Source: JAAYCI01 sp964371725
GTDB taxonomy: Bacteria; Bacillota; Clostridia; Oscillospirales; Ruminococcaceae
Length of the DNA: 20,194 nucleotides
Assembly (NCBI GenBank): GCA_964371725.1
Contig: CAYJNQ010000032.1
Coordinates: 1 to 20,194, forward strand
Direction of reading: 5' to 3'
Each line of letters opens with the position of its first letter. Positions within the stretch are counted from its first letter, which is position 1. Of this stretch, positions 8,306 through 15,083 are shown in pieces. Under the pieces are notes generated by a model that had not been told where the DNA came from, made no database searches, and worked only from the letters and a program-made list of their open reading frames with translations. The position numbers were made by a program, and so were the translations under genes.

Positions 8306-8335
8306 AACAGAATTTTTCGGTTGGGGAACTCTGTT
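8306..8335 (-). promoter_or_regulatory. Stem-loop at the 5' end of the adhE leader
   Basis: In the minus-strand transcript, AACAGAGUU (8335-8327) pairs with AAUUCUGUU (8314-8306) over nine pairs, including one G-U, around a C-rich loop. It begins at about the predicted +1 of the adhE promoter, so it would form a 5'-terminal hairpin that could stabilise the message. About 50 nt of unstructured leader follows before the ribosome binding site. Confidence 0.4.
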
Positions 8336-8352
8336 TGATAATAATTTAACAT
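8335..8352 (-). promoter_or_regulatory. Candidate Rex operator over the adhE -10
   Basis: The plus-strand sequence TTGATAATAATTTAACAT fits the Clostridia/Rex consensus TTGTTAA-N4-TTAACAA at 12 of 14 specified positions. It covers the proposed -10 hexamer of the adhE promoter (8343-8348), a placement typical of repression. adhE genes are frequent Rex targets in Bacillota, so low NADH/NAD+ would silence it and high NADH would induce it. The rex gene itself is not in the window. Confidence 0.6.
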
Positions 8353-8371
8353 ATTGTTATATGCACGTCAA
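8343..8371 (-). promoter_or_regulatory. Sigma-A-type promoter of adhE
   Basis: On the minus strand TTGACG (8371-8366) is separated by exactly 17 nt from TAAATT (8348-8343). The predicted start is near 8336, giving an 80-nt leader to the AdhE start codon. The remainder of the 261-bp gap between the kinase stop (8516) and adhE shows nothing further that I can support, apart from AT-rich sequence. Confidence 0.55.
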
Positions 8372-8515
8372 TCTATTTTCCGAATAATTGATATTTTTTT
8401 CACAATTGAACAAAACACAAGAGTCTTTTATGTTATTAATTTGTCAATCTTGACGAACCTTGCCCAGCAACCAAAAAAACATTCGATTTATTGCATTTTT
8501 GTTTTCATATTACCT

Positions 8516-9907
8516 TCAGTTCCCATTAGAACACTCCCCATTCGAATGAGATTCTATTTGCGGAAATTTTATAACAAACAAACTGCCTTTGTCAAGCTCG
8601 CTTTGTAGCTCAATTTTGGCATGATGAAGTTTTGTGATTTGCTCCACCATGGAAAGCCCCAGGCCCATGGTGCCGTCTTGGCTTGCGGTTCGCGAAGAGT
8701 CAACTTGGTAAAATCTTTGCCAAATTTTCGCTTTCTGTTCTTCGGATATGCCAATTCCATCATCTTCTACAGAGAGAATGATTTCCCCATCATTTTCACA
8801 AAGCACAACCGTTGCCTTGCCCCCCTCTTTTCTATAGCGAAAAGCATTGCTGATTAAATTGGTGAGCAAGCGTGTGAGCATTTCTTCATCAAACCGTCCG
8901 CTTATGTGCGGCTGAATGGAATATGTGAACTTGACATCACAGGGCGCAATGAGTGCACATTCAAGGCAAACCTGTTCCACAAGCTCGCTCACATCAAGGT
9001 TTTCAAACCTTGCCTTTTCAATACCGCGGTCAAGCCGCATGAAGTTTAGCAAACTTGAAATGATTGCAGACATTTTAGCGGCCTGTCTTTGCACTGTTTC
9101 GAGCGCCTCCTCTTTGTCTTCGACGGTGGCAGTTTTACTTGTTGCATACTCGCACTGTGCCAAAATGACGGCAGTTGGTGTTCTGAGTTCATGTGAAACG
9201 TCGGAGGTGAATTGTTTTTCCGCCTCAAATGTAGCCTCTAAGCGCGCAAACATCGTATCAAATGTTCGCGCCAATTGTTGAATTTCACGGCTCTCGCCTT
9301 CCAAAGCAATCCGCAGTGACAAATTTCCACTGTCGCTTATCTGTTGTGCTATTTTTACAATTTTATCGATTGGGCGAAAGGTGTTTTTTGCAATCCAATA
9401 GCTACCAAATGCAGCAAGTACGATGAAAACAGGCAAAACGAAGCATGTCATCTGTAAAAGATTGTTGGTTGCGCTTGCAACTTCGTCTACAGCTATAACG
9501 CCCCGCACCCATACGGGGCTACGCCCCCCCTCCGGCATAGTTCGTGTGTCAAAAACATAATACAACGTCCCATCAACGGTAAGTTCAACAACCTCGCCAT
9601 CCTGAAAGGGCTGTTCATGGACAATTTCTTCAGGGAAGCTGCCCGCAAGCAGCTCGCCCTCTTGTGTATACAAAAGCGTATATACGCTGCTGACAAAAAA
9701 ATTCACGTCATCAAATTCCAAGCGTCCATCATCAAACTCAAGCTCATCGGCATTATCAGCCACCACTTCTTTTAGCTGTGTGATGCTATTTGACGAAATG
9801 ATGCGATCGCTCAGGGAAAACATCACCCCCATCAAAACACCGGCCATCAGCAACATGAGCAAGACCGTCCAAAGGGTAAGTTTCATTTTTGCAGAAATCT
9901 TTTTCAT
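8516..9907 (-). CDS. HAMP-containing sensor histidine kinase (divergent)
   Basis: Membrane sensor kinase of 463 residues. Transmembrane segments at about 9-30 and 152-174 enclose an extracytoplasmic domain of about 120 residues. A HAMP linker follows (FRPIDKIVKIAQQI), then the dimerisation H-box with H239 in SDVSHELRTP, the N-box NLISNAFRY, the G1 motif VEDDGIGIS and the G2 motif GLGLSMV. All catalytic motifs are intact. It has no response regulator in its own orientation; the nearest lies divergently 377 bp away and is already followed by its own kinase. I chose the start at 9907 because AAAGGA lies 6 nt upstream; an in-frame ATG at 9925 has no good site. The ligand is unknown. It may phosphorylate the neighbouring OmpR-type regulator or a distant one. 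Confidence 0.93.
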   Translation of the reverse strand: MKKISAKMKLTLWTVLLMLLMAGVLMGVMFSLSDRIISSNSITQLKEVVADNADELEFDDGRLEFDDVNFFVSSVYTLLYTQEGELLAGSFPEEIVHEQPFQDGEVVELTVDGTLYYVFDTRTMPEGGRSPVWVRGVIAVDEVASATNNLLQMTCFVLPVFIVLAAFGSYWIAKNTFRPIDKIVKIAQQISDSGNLSLRIALEGESREIQQLARTFDTMFARLEATFEAEKQFTSDVSHELRTPTAVILAQCEYATSKTATVEDKEEALETVQRQAAKMSAIISSLLNFMRLDRGIEKARFENLDVSELVEQVCLECALIAPCDVKFTYSIQPHISGRFDEEMLTRLLTNLISNAFRYRKEGGKATVVLCENDGEIILSVEDDGIGISEEQKAKIWQRFYQVDSSRTASQDGTMGLGLSMVEQITKLHHAKIELQSELDKGSLFVIKFPQIESHSNGECSNGN

Positions 9908-10055
9908 GTTTTTTCCTTTAAACATAAGCTTCGCCCCAAACCATGTGAATTGTTTTCAGGGCGTAATCACTGTCCATTTTTTGAGATGTCTCACAAATAC
10001 ATTCGGCATATTTGTTTTAGTCTCCTATTCATAAATCCAAATGTGCTTTTCCATT

Positions 10056-10097
10056 TTCACTTTGAAAGTGTTTGAAAGTATAATACGGACATTATAC
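10056..10097. promoter_or_regulatory. Overlapping candidate promoters and tandem repeats in the divergent region
   Basis: TTTGAAAGTG and TTTGAAAGTA form a 10-bp tandem repeat (10061-10080). CACTTTGAAAGTG (10058-10070) is an inverted repeat. GTATAAT and ATTATAC (10078-10084, 10091-10097) form a 7-bp inverted repeat carrying a perfect -10 hexamer on each strand. The plus-strand -10 (10079-10084) has TTCACT 17 nt upstream. The minus-strand -10 (10096-10091) has no good -35. ATACATC is also duplicated in tandem at 10094-10107. The rest of 9908-10284 contains no gene. Confidence 0.4.
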
Positions 10098-10141
10098 ATC
10101 ATACATCTTGAAATGACATCTCCTTTTTATATCACACAAGT

Positions 10142-10159
10142 ATTAAAATTGGATTAAAC
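10142..10159 (+). promoter_or_regulatory. Upstream pair of ATTAAA direct repeats, probable second regulator site
   Basis: ATTAAAA (10142-10148) and ATTAAAC (10153-10159) are spaced by one 11-bp helical period, as in sites for OmpR-family dimers. They lie 34 bp (about three turns) upstream of the ATTAAAG element next to the response-regulator promoter, so a second dimer could bind on the same face. Confidence 0.4.
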
Positions 10160-10175
10160 GATAAAAATCCCTTTT

Positions 10176-10209
10176 TTTAATGCAAGATTAAAGCTGATGT
10201 TTTATAATG
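10176..10209 (+). promoter_or_regulatory. Response-regulator promoter with OmpR-type box (shared motif, copy 1)
   Basis: TTTAA (10176-10180), 6 nt, ATTAAAG (10187-10193), 9 nt, then TATAATG (10203-10209). The half sites repeat every 11 bp and replace a recognisable -35, the classic arrangement for activation by OmpR/PmrA-type regulators. The same layout recurs at 12169-12202. It probably drives the response regulator and its kinase by positive autoregulation. Confidence 0.6.
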
Positions 10210-10284
10210 AAATGAACATGAATCCCCAAAAAACAGGCCACTATCAACAAACCACACCCTTTGCAAGATAAACAGGAGAAAATG

Positions 10285-10962
10285 ATGCGAATTTTATTGT
10301 GTGAGGACGATAAAAAGATATCCAATGGATTGGTGAAAATACTTGAATTTCACCACTACTCTGTCGACGCGGTTTACGATGGGGAGCAGGCACTTATTTA
10401 CATTGAATCCATTGACTATGATGCCGTGATTTTGGATGTTATGATGCCTAAAATGGATGGAATCGCCGTGCTTAAACGCACACGGGAAACGGGCAATACT
10501 GTGCCTATTCTCATGTTAACGGCAAAGTCTAGCCTTGAAGATAAAGTAACAGGGCTGGACTTTGGCGCCAATGATTATATGACAAAACCTTTCGAGGCAA
10601 AAGAATTGCTTGCACGCATACGTGCCATTACAAGAGTATCTACAGACAGTATGTCTTCTACACTGCGCTATGGTAATGTGTGCTTGAACCAAAAAACATT
10701 TGAGCTTTCAAGTGCCAAAACATCCTTTAAGCTGGCCGGCAAAGAATTTCAAATGATGGAAATGCTGATGATCAATGAAGGCGCTATTATTCCAACTGAG
10801 CGCTTTTTGGAAAAAATTTGGGGGTACGACAGCGATGTGGAGCTCAACATTGTTCGTGTATACATCGCATACCTCAGAAAAAAACTGAAACTGCTAAATG
10901 CAAATTTCAAAATAGCCGCCATGCGAAACACAGGATATTCTTTGGAGAAAAACAGTGATTAA
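10285..10962 (+). CDS. OmpR-family response regulator
   Basis: DNA-binding response regulator of 225 residues. The receiver domain (1-120) has the acidic pocket E7/D8, phosphoacceptor D51 in LDVMMPKMDG, T79 and K101 in MTKPF. The winged helix-turn-helix effector (about 130-222) has recognition-helix residues in ELNIVRVYIAYLRKKL. The start at 10285 is chosen because AGGAG (10274-10278) is 6 nt upstream; an adjacent ATG at 10282 and a TTG at 10261 are alternatives. The stop overlaps the next kinase gene by 8 nt. Direct repeats of OmpR type stand before its own gene and before the polyphosphate operon, so both are probable targets. Confidence 0.95.
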   Translation: MRILLCEDDKKISNGLVKILEFHHYSVDAVYDGEQALIYIESIDYDAVILDVMMPKMDGIAVLKRTRETGNTVPILMLTAKSSLEDKVTGLDFGANDYMTKPFEAKELLARIRAITRVSTDSMSSTLRYGNVCLNQKTFELSSAKTSFKLAGKEFQMMEMLMINEGAIIPTERFLEKIWGYDSDVELNIVRVYIAYLRKKLKLLNANFKIAAMRNTGYSLEKNSD

Positions 10963-12154
10963 AAACCTTCAAAAAAAATTCGTTTTACTTACAACAACCA
11001 TATCGTTGATTGTTTTGTTTGTCATCGTAGTGCTTATGAACACGGTGAATTATATCTCCTTGCTCAATAATTCTGACGAATTGCTTGAATTGTTGCTTGA
11101 AAGCGACCTCAGACTTGCAGAGAGCTCACGCCCGCCAGACAGATTCCCAAGGGAACTTGCTTTTACCACAAGGTTTTTTGTTTTGCGTTCCGATGAAGAC
11201 GATGCCATCCATTATATTGACACCAAAAACATAAGCAGTGTTTCAACCGAGATGGCAATTGCTTATGCCGAAGCCATTAACAGCCAGGGAACCTATGCCG
11301 GAACACTGGACGATTACCGCTTTGCCAAAACAGAAAACCAATATGGCTACACGTATATTTTTCTTGATATCGAAGAAGAGATGCAAGGGTTTAGGCAGTA
11401 CCTTGTCTATTCGGTGCTCATCATGACGGGTGCCACGGCATTCATTTTTATTCTATCGTGCCTATTTTCCAAAAGGGCCGTTAAACCGGTTGCCATGGCG
11501 TATGAAAAACAAAAACAATTTATCACCGATGTTAGCCACGAATTCAAAACACCGCTTTCCATCATTAAGACAAACTGCGAAGTAGTTGAAATAACCCACG
11601 GCGAGGATGAATGGGTTGATGGCGTAAAGATGCAAACAGACAGGTTAAACCTGCTTGTGGAAAATTTATTGTCGCTTACAAAACTGGATGAAGCAAGCGA
11701 CAAACCAATCAAAACCGATTTTTCTTTGGATGAGGCGCTGGTGGAAACAATGGACGCGTTTTCATCGGCAATGCAACAGCGAAACCTTCACGTGCAAACC
11801 CATATCAGCAAAAATATATCCTTAAACGCCACAGAGGATGCCATCAGAACATTGTTTTCTATCCTAATAGAAAACGCCATAAAATACGCACCGCAAGGTA
11901 GCACCATTTCTGCCGAGCTCTTTAAAAAAGGAAACAAAAAAGTTTTACTCATCCAAAACGATTGTGAAAATGTATCTGCCGGAAGGCACGATAACTGGTT
12001 CGACCGCTTTTATCGAGAGGATGAAGCCAGAGGTGACGCCTCCGGTTTCGGAATTGGTTTATCGATTGCAAAATCCATTTGCGATAACAACGCCGCAAAA
12101 ATAACTGCCGAGAGCAAGCGAAACAATCACATTACAATCACCGTTATTTTTTAA
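10955..12154 (+). CDS. Sensor histidine kinase, partner of the OmpR-type regulator
   Basis: Membrane histidine kinase of 399 residues starting with GTG inside the end of the regulator gene (8-nt overlap, TTGGAGA upstream), so the pair is translationally coupled. Transmembrane helices at about 10-30 and 150-171 flank an extracytoplasmic domain of about 120 residues. There is no clear HAMP. H195 lies in TDVSHEFKTP; the N-box is LIENAIKYA; the G2 motif is GFGIGLSIAKS. The G1 DxGxG motif is replaced by QNDCEN, so ATP binding relies on a degenerate site. This is seen in some compact Bacillota kinases but could mean lowered kinase or mainly phosphatase activity. The gene ends 78 nt before the next start, and the operator for the next operon lies in that gap. 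Confidence 0.93.
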   Translation: MIKNLQKKFVLLTTTISLIVLFVIVVLMNTVNYISLLNNSDELLELLLESDLRLAESSRPPDRFPRELAFTTRFFVLRSDEDDAIHYIDTKNISSVSTEMAIAYAEAINSQGTYAGTLDDYRFAKTENQYGYTYIFLDIEEEMQGFRQYLVYSVLIMTGATAFIFILSCLFSKRAVKPVAMAYEKQKQFITDVSHEFKTPLSIIKTNCEVVEITHGEDEWVDGVKMQTDRLNLLVENLLSLTKLDEASDKPIKTDFSLDEALVETMDAFSSAMQQRNLHVQTHISKNISLNATEDAIRTLFSILIENAIKYAPQGSTISAELFKKGNKKVLLIQNDCENVSAGRHDNWFDRFYREDEARGDASGFGIGLSIAKSICDNNAAKITAESKRNNHITITVIF

Positions 12155-12168
12155 TTTTTTTTGATGAT

Positions 12169-12202
12169 TTTAAGATACAATTAAAGTTGAGCCTGTATAA
12201 TG
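12169..12202 (+). promoter_or_regulatory. Promoter of the polyphosphate/envelope operon with OmpR-type box (shared motif, copy 2)
   Basis: TTTAA (12169-12173), 6 nt, ATTAAAG (12180-12186), 9 nt, TATAATG (12196-12202). Spacing and key bases match the response-regulator promoter exactly, while the intervening bases differ. TG precedes the -10, giving an extended -10. No -35 hexamer is present at the right distance, which suggests dependence on an activator. Confidence 0.62.
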
Positions 12203-12232
12203 GGAACACAATTATACGACAGTGAGGTTACC

Positions 12233-12964
12233 ATGGCAATTCAAACTATCTTCAAACGGCATGAGCTAAAGTATCAGCTGACAAAAACACAGTATTATTT
12301 GCTTTGTGAAACGATGAAAAGCCATATGCTGATGGATGACTATGGCAGGCATAAAATTTCAAATATCTATTTTGATACAGACGATTTCAGAATTATTCGG
12401 CACAGCATTGATAGGCCGAAGTATAAAGAAAAATTGAGGCTACGCATTTATGGCAAAGCAAACGATAATACGACCAGTTTTATTGAACTGAAAAAGAAAT
12501 TGAATGGTGTTGTGTATAAAAGACGACTCCCTACCACGGTGGCCGATGCAATGTCGTACCTTTGTAATGAAAGCGATTTAAACGATGCCTCCCAGATAAA
12601 AAAAGAGGTGGATTATTTTAAAAGTAGCCACAAACGGCTGGCACCCCGTGTTTATCTCTCCTATGAACGAGAGGCCTATTATACTTTACAGGATGAAGAT
12701 TTCAGAATCACTTTTGACTTTAACATCAGGATGCGCGACACAGATATATCGCCGTATGAGAGCGAAGACGACATCCGGATACTGCCCGATGACCGTGTTT
12801 TGATGGAGGTAAAAACCGTGCAAGGCTTGCCCTTTTGGTTTGTGGATTTCCTTGGAGAAAACGGTTTGTATACAACATCCTTTTCAAAGTATGGCACAGC
12901 ATACAAGCTGTTTATTTTTCCAAAATATTTAGATTATTTCAGAGGTATGGCAAATGCTCAATGA
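12233..12964 (+). CDS. VTC-domain polyphosphate polymerase
   Basis: Member of the VTC family (PF09359), whose yeast homologue Vtc4 makes polyphosphate from ATP inside a tunnel domain. Tunnel residues visible include FKRHELKY (residues 7-14), SNIYFDTDDF (43-52), KEKLRLRIYG (65-74), FIELKKK (83-89), a later LMEVKT, and the final FSKYGTAYKL. At 243 residues it is a stand-alone catalytic domain without SPX or membrane segments. The start at 12233 has GTGAGG 5 nt upstream; an in-frame ATG at 12200 lies in the -10 box and is rejected. Its stop overlaps the next gene by 11 nt. VTC and DUF4956 genes occur together widely in bacteria, suggesting synthesis coupled to the membrane. Activity is inferred from family, not shown. 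Confidence 0.9.
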   Translation: MAIQTIFKRHELKYQLTKTQYYLLCETMKSHMLMDDYGRHKISNIYFDTDDFRIIRHSIDRPKYKEKLRLRIYGKANDNTTSFIELKKKLNGVVYKRRLPTTVADAMSYLCNESDLNDASQIKKEVDYFKSSHKRLAPRVYLSYEREAYYTLQDEDFRITFDFNIRMRDTDISPYESEDDIRILPDDRVLMEVKTVQGLPFWFVDFLGENGLYTTSFSKYGTAYKLFIFPKYLDYFRGMANAQ

Positions 12965-13643
12965 TATTTTCTCCGGAATTTTTGATAACTCGGCTGCACT
13001 GGCGATAACCTTGCCGCAGTTTTTTGTCTGTATGCTGTCTGCCATTGTTTTGGGTATATTTATGGCGAAAATGTATGCGGTTAAAACCAAGTGCACAAAG
13101 GGCTTTATGGCCACCCTTGCACTGTTGCCGCTTGCTGTTACCATGGTTATCATCATGGTAAACGGCAACATCGGCGCAGGCGTTGCCGTTGCCGGTGCAT
13201 TTAGCCTTGTGCGTTTTCGCTCTGTTCCCGGCACAGCCAAAGAGATCGGCGCCATTTTCACTGCCATGTGTACCGGCCTTACCATTGGCATGGGCTACAT
13301 CGGGTTTGCCTTTTTATTTTCTATTCTTGCCTCGTTGTTTGCACTTTTGCTCAATGTCATCAACTTCGGAGAACAAAAAAACAACAGCCGAGTGTTGCAT
13401 ATCACCATACCGGAAAACCTAAACTATTCCAATGTTTTCGACGATATTTTTGAAAAATACACCGGTACATTCAACTTGATTTCCTCTAAAACCACCAACA
13501 TGGGCAGTTTGTTTAAGCTGAGCTATGAAATTGAATTGAAAGACATCACGCAGGAAAAAGAGTTCATAGATGAACTTCGCACAAGAAACGGAAATTTGGA
13601 AATCATCATTACAAAACAGGAATTTATTGCAAATGTGCTCTAA
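12954..13643 (+). CDS. DUF4956 integral membrane protein
   Basis: A 229-residue protein with about four hydrophobic segments in the first 140 residues (about 13-36, 45-62, 65-75 and 92-124), then a soluble C-terminal domain of about 90 residues. The hallmark AFSLVRFRSVPGTAKEIG (about 82-99) identifies DUF4956. The function is unknown; constant pairing with VTC polymerases suggests a membrane anchor, channel or regulator for polyphosphate. It starts with ATG inside the end of the polymerase gene, with AGAGGT upstream, so the two are translated together. The Arg-rich loop after the glycine-rich helix could contact polyphosphate, but that is inference. Confidence 0.9.
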   Translation: MLNDIFSGIFDNSAALAITLPQFFVCMLSAIVLGIFMAKMYAVKTKCTKGFMATLALLPLAVTMVIIMVNGNIGAGVAVAGAFSLVRFRSVPGTAKEIGAIFTAMCTGLTIGMGYIGFAFLFSILASLFALLLNVINFGEQKNNSRVLHITIPENLNYSNVFDDIFEKYTGTFNLISSKTTNMGSLFKLSYEIELKDITQEKEFIDELRTRNGNLEIIITKQEFIANVL

Positions 13644-13681
13644 ATCCACGGAAAACGGAGGGCTGAATTTTCAGCAAACGA

Positions 13682-14671
13682 ATGCAAAAAAAACGTTCTT
13701 CCCAAAAGAAAATCTCATGGAAAAAAGCCTCACGAGTGTGGACAATTTGTGCAACCATATGCTTTGCATTTTATGTGGGGTTTACACTGCTCAACCGTTT
13801 TGTGCTACCGCAAAATGTTGTGGCACTTGAAAGTGTTTCAGCAGAACCGGAAATAAGGGTATCCGATGCGAGCACCGAACCGACAGAGGCAGAAGACGAA
13901 ACCCTAAGTCAAGCACAATCGTCACATAGCCAGCCCATTATTACACAAAACAGCTACACAAGCGATGCCGTGAGCATAACAATAGACACAATACGTGAAT
14001 ACAACACCGACATCTATGTGGCAGAAGTGAAAATAGAAGATAGCTCTTTATTGAGAGCCGGCCTTGCCTACGGTTCCTTTGGCAACAATCTAAACCAAAC
14101 GACCTCGGAAATTGCAGCGGAAAACAATGCCATTCTTGCCATCAATGGCGATTACTACGGTTTTCGCGACACCGGGTATGTGATGCGAAACGGTCAAACC
14201 TACAGGGACATTGGTATGAGCGGCGGCAATGAGGATTTGGTTATTTTTGAAAACGGAAGCATGGATGTTATAGAAGAAACAGACGTTTCGGTTGCCGAAT
14301 TGGAAGAACAAGGGGCGGCGCAAATTTACTCTTTTGGCCCGGGACTGATTGGTGACGGAGAAATTCTTGTAGACGAAACCAGCGAAGTGGAGCGCGAAGA
14401 CGAAAGCAACCCCAGAACGGCGATAGGGATGATTGCACCCAATCACTACATTTTTTTGGTTGCAGACGGAAGAACAACACAAAGCACCGGGCTATCGTTG
14501 ATGGAAATGGCCACAGTGCTGCACGCTTACGATTGTGTAGAAGCGTATAACCTAGATGGCGGCGGATCTGCGACTATGGTTTTTATGGGCGAGCTTGTTA
14601 ACAACCCCACCACAAACGGGCGCAGATTTCAGGAAAGGAGCGTGAGCGACATTGTCTACATCGGAGAATAG
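13682..14671 (+). CDS. Membrane-anchored phosphodiester glycosidase (NAGPA family)
   Basis: Member of PF09992, related to the mammalian uncovering enzyme that removes N-acetylglucosamine from phosphodiester-linked sugars. A basic N-terminus and one transmembrane segment (about 19-38) place the domain outside the cell. An acidic, Ser/Thr-rich linker (about 45-90) precedes it. Family motifs: INGDYYGFRDTGYV, NPRTAIG, VADGR and YNLDGGGSATM near the C-terminus. The likely substrate is an envelope phosphodiester such as a teichoic acid or sugar-phosphate polymer. It follows DUF4956 by 38 nt. Start choice is uncertain: the only good site, GGAGGG (13657-13662), is 19 nt from this ATG but 4 nt from an in-frame ATT at 13667. 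It overlaps the next gene by 20 nt. Confidence 0.88.
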   Translation: MQKKRSSQKKISWKKASRVWTICATICFAFYVGFTLLNRFVLPQNVVALESVSAEPEIRVSDASTEPTEAEDETLSQAQSSHSQPIITQNSYTSDAVSITIDTIREYNTDIYVAEVKIEDSSLLRAGLAYGSFGNNLNQTTSEIAAENNAILAINGDYYGFRDTGYVMRNGQTYRDIGMSGGNEDLVIFENGSMDVIEETDVSVAELEEQGAAQIYSFGPGLIGDGEILVDETSEVEREDESNPRTAIGMIAPNHYIFLVADGRTTQSTGLSLMEMATVLHAYDCVEAYNLDGGGSATMVFMGELVNNPTTNGRRFQERSVSDIVYIGE

Positions 14672-15071
14672 AAAGACGATAAAAAGCTACTATTTCCACA
14701 AGCGCATCCTTCCCTATGCAATCCTAACGGTTTTCTGTGGGATAGTTCCCCTTATTTATGCTCAGTTTTCGCATGGGGTCAGCTCGCCTCACATGACCTT
14801 TTTGTTTGTGTATCCCCTGGTAGCCGGTCTTTTCGTTGGGCTGTTTAACATGCTTTTCGCACGTTTGGAGCCACAAAGTTTCCTCGCAACGCATTGCTAT
14901 CACACGGGGCTTATCGCCCTAATTCTAAGCTCGTTGCTTCGAGGGATTTTCGAAATCGCCGGTACTTCTTCCATTTATATAACTATATTGACCCTAATCG
15001 GCCTTGCCTTGATGACACTCTCCCTTATCTTTTTTTGCACAAACCATTTTTTGAAACCAGCTAAAATATAG
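14652..15071 (+). CDS. Small four-helix membrane protein of unknown function
   Basis: A 139-residue protein I do not recognise. It starts with TTG inside the end of the glycosidase gene, with AAAGGAG at 14634-14640. A polar, basic N-terminus precedes four hydrophobic stretches at about residues 19-37, 46-68, 83-101 and 107-131, and it ends in a short basic tail. No catalytic motif is visible; a His/Cys pair (HCYH) lies between helices 2 and 3. The hydrophobic profile, coupled start and tight spacing (12 nt to the next start) support it as a real gene. It may assist DUF4956 or anchor the extracellular proteins. Confidence 0.75.
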   Translation: MSTSENRKTIKSYYFHKRILPYAILTVFCGIVPLIYAQFSHGVSSPHMTFLFVYPLVAGLFVGLFNMLFARLEPQSFLATHCYHTGLIALILSSLLRGIFEIAGTSSIYITILTLIGLALMTLSLIFFCTNHFLKPAKI

Positions 15072-15083
15072 GAGAATGAATTG

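Noticed and set aside
8347..8359. Palindrome TAACA-N3-TGTTA in the adhE promoter spacer as a separate operator
   Set aside because: The arms are inverted relative to the Rex consensus, and its left arm is already part of the better Rex match at 8335-8352.
12200..12232. Upstream ATG start for the VTC polymerase
   Set aside because: This ATG overlaps the -10 box of the operon promoter, has no ribosome binding site, and the family N-terminus begins at the second ATG (12233).
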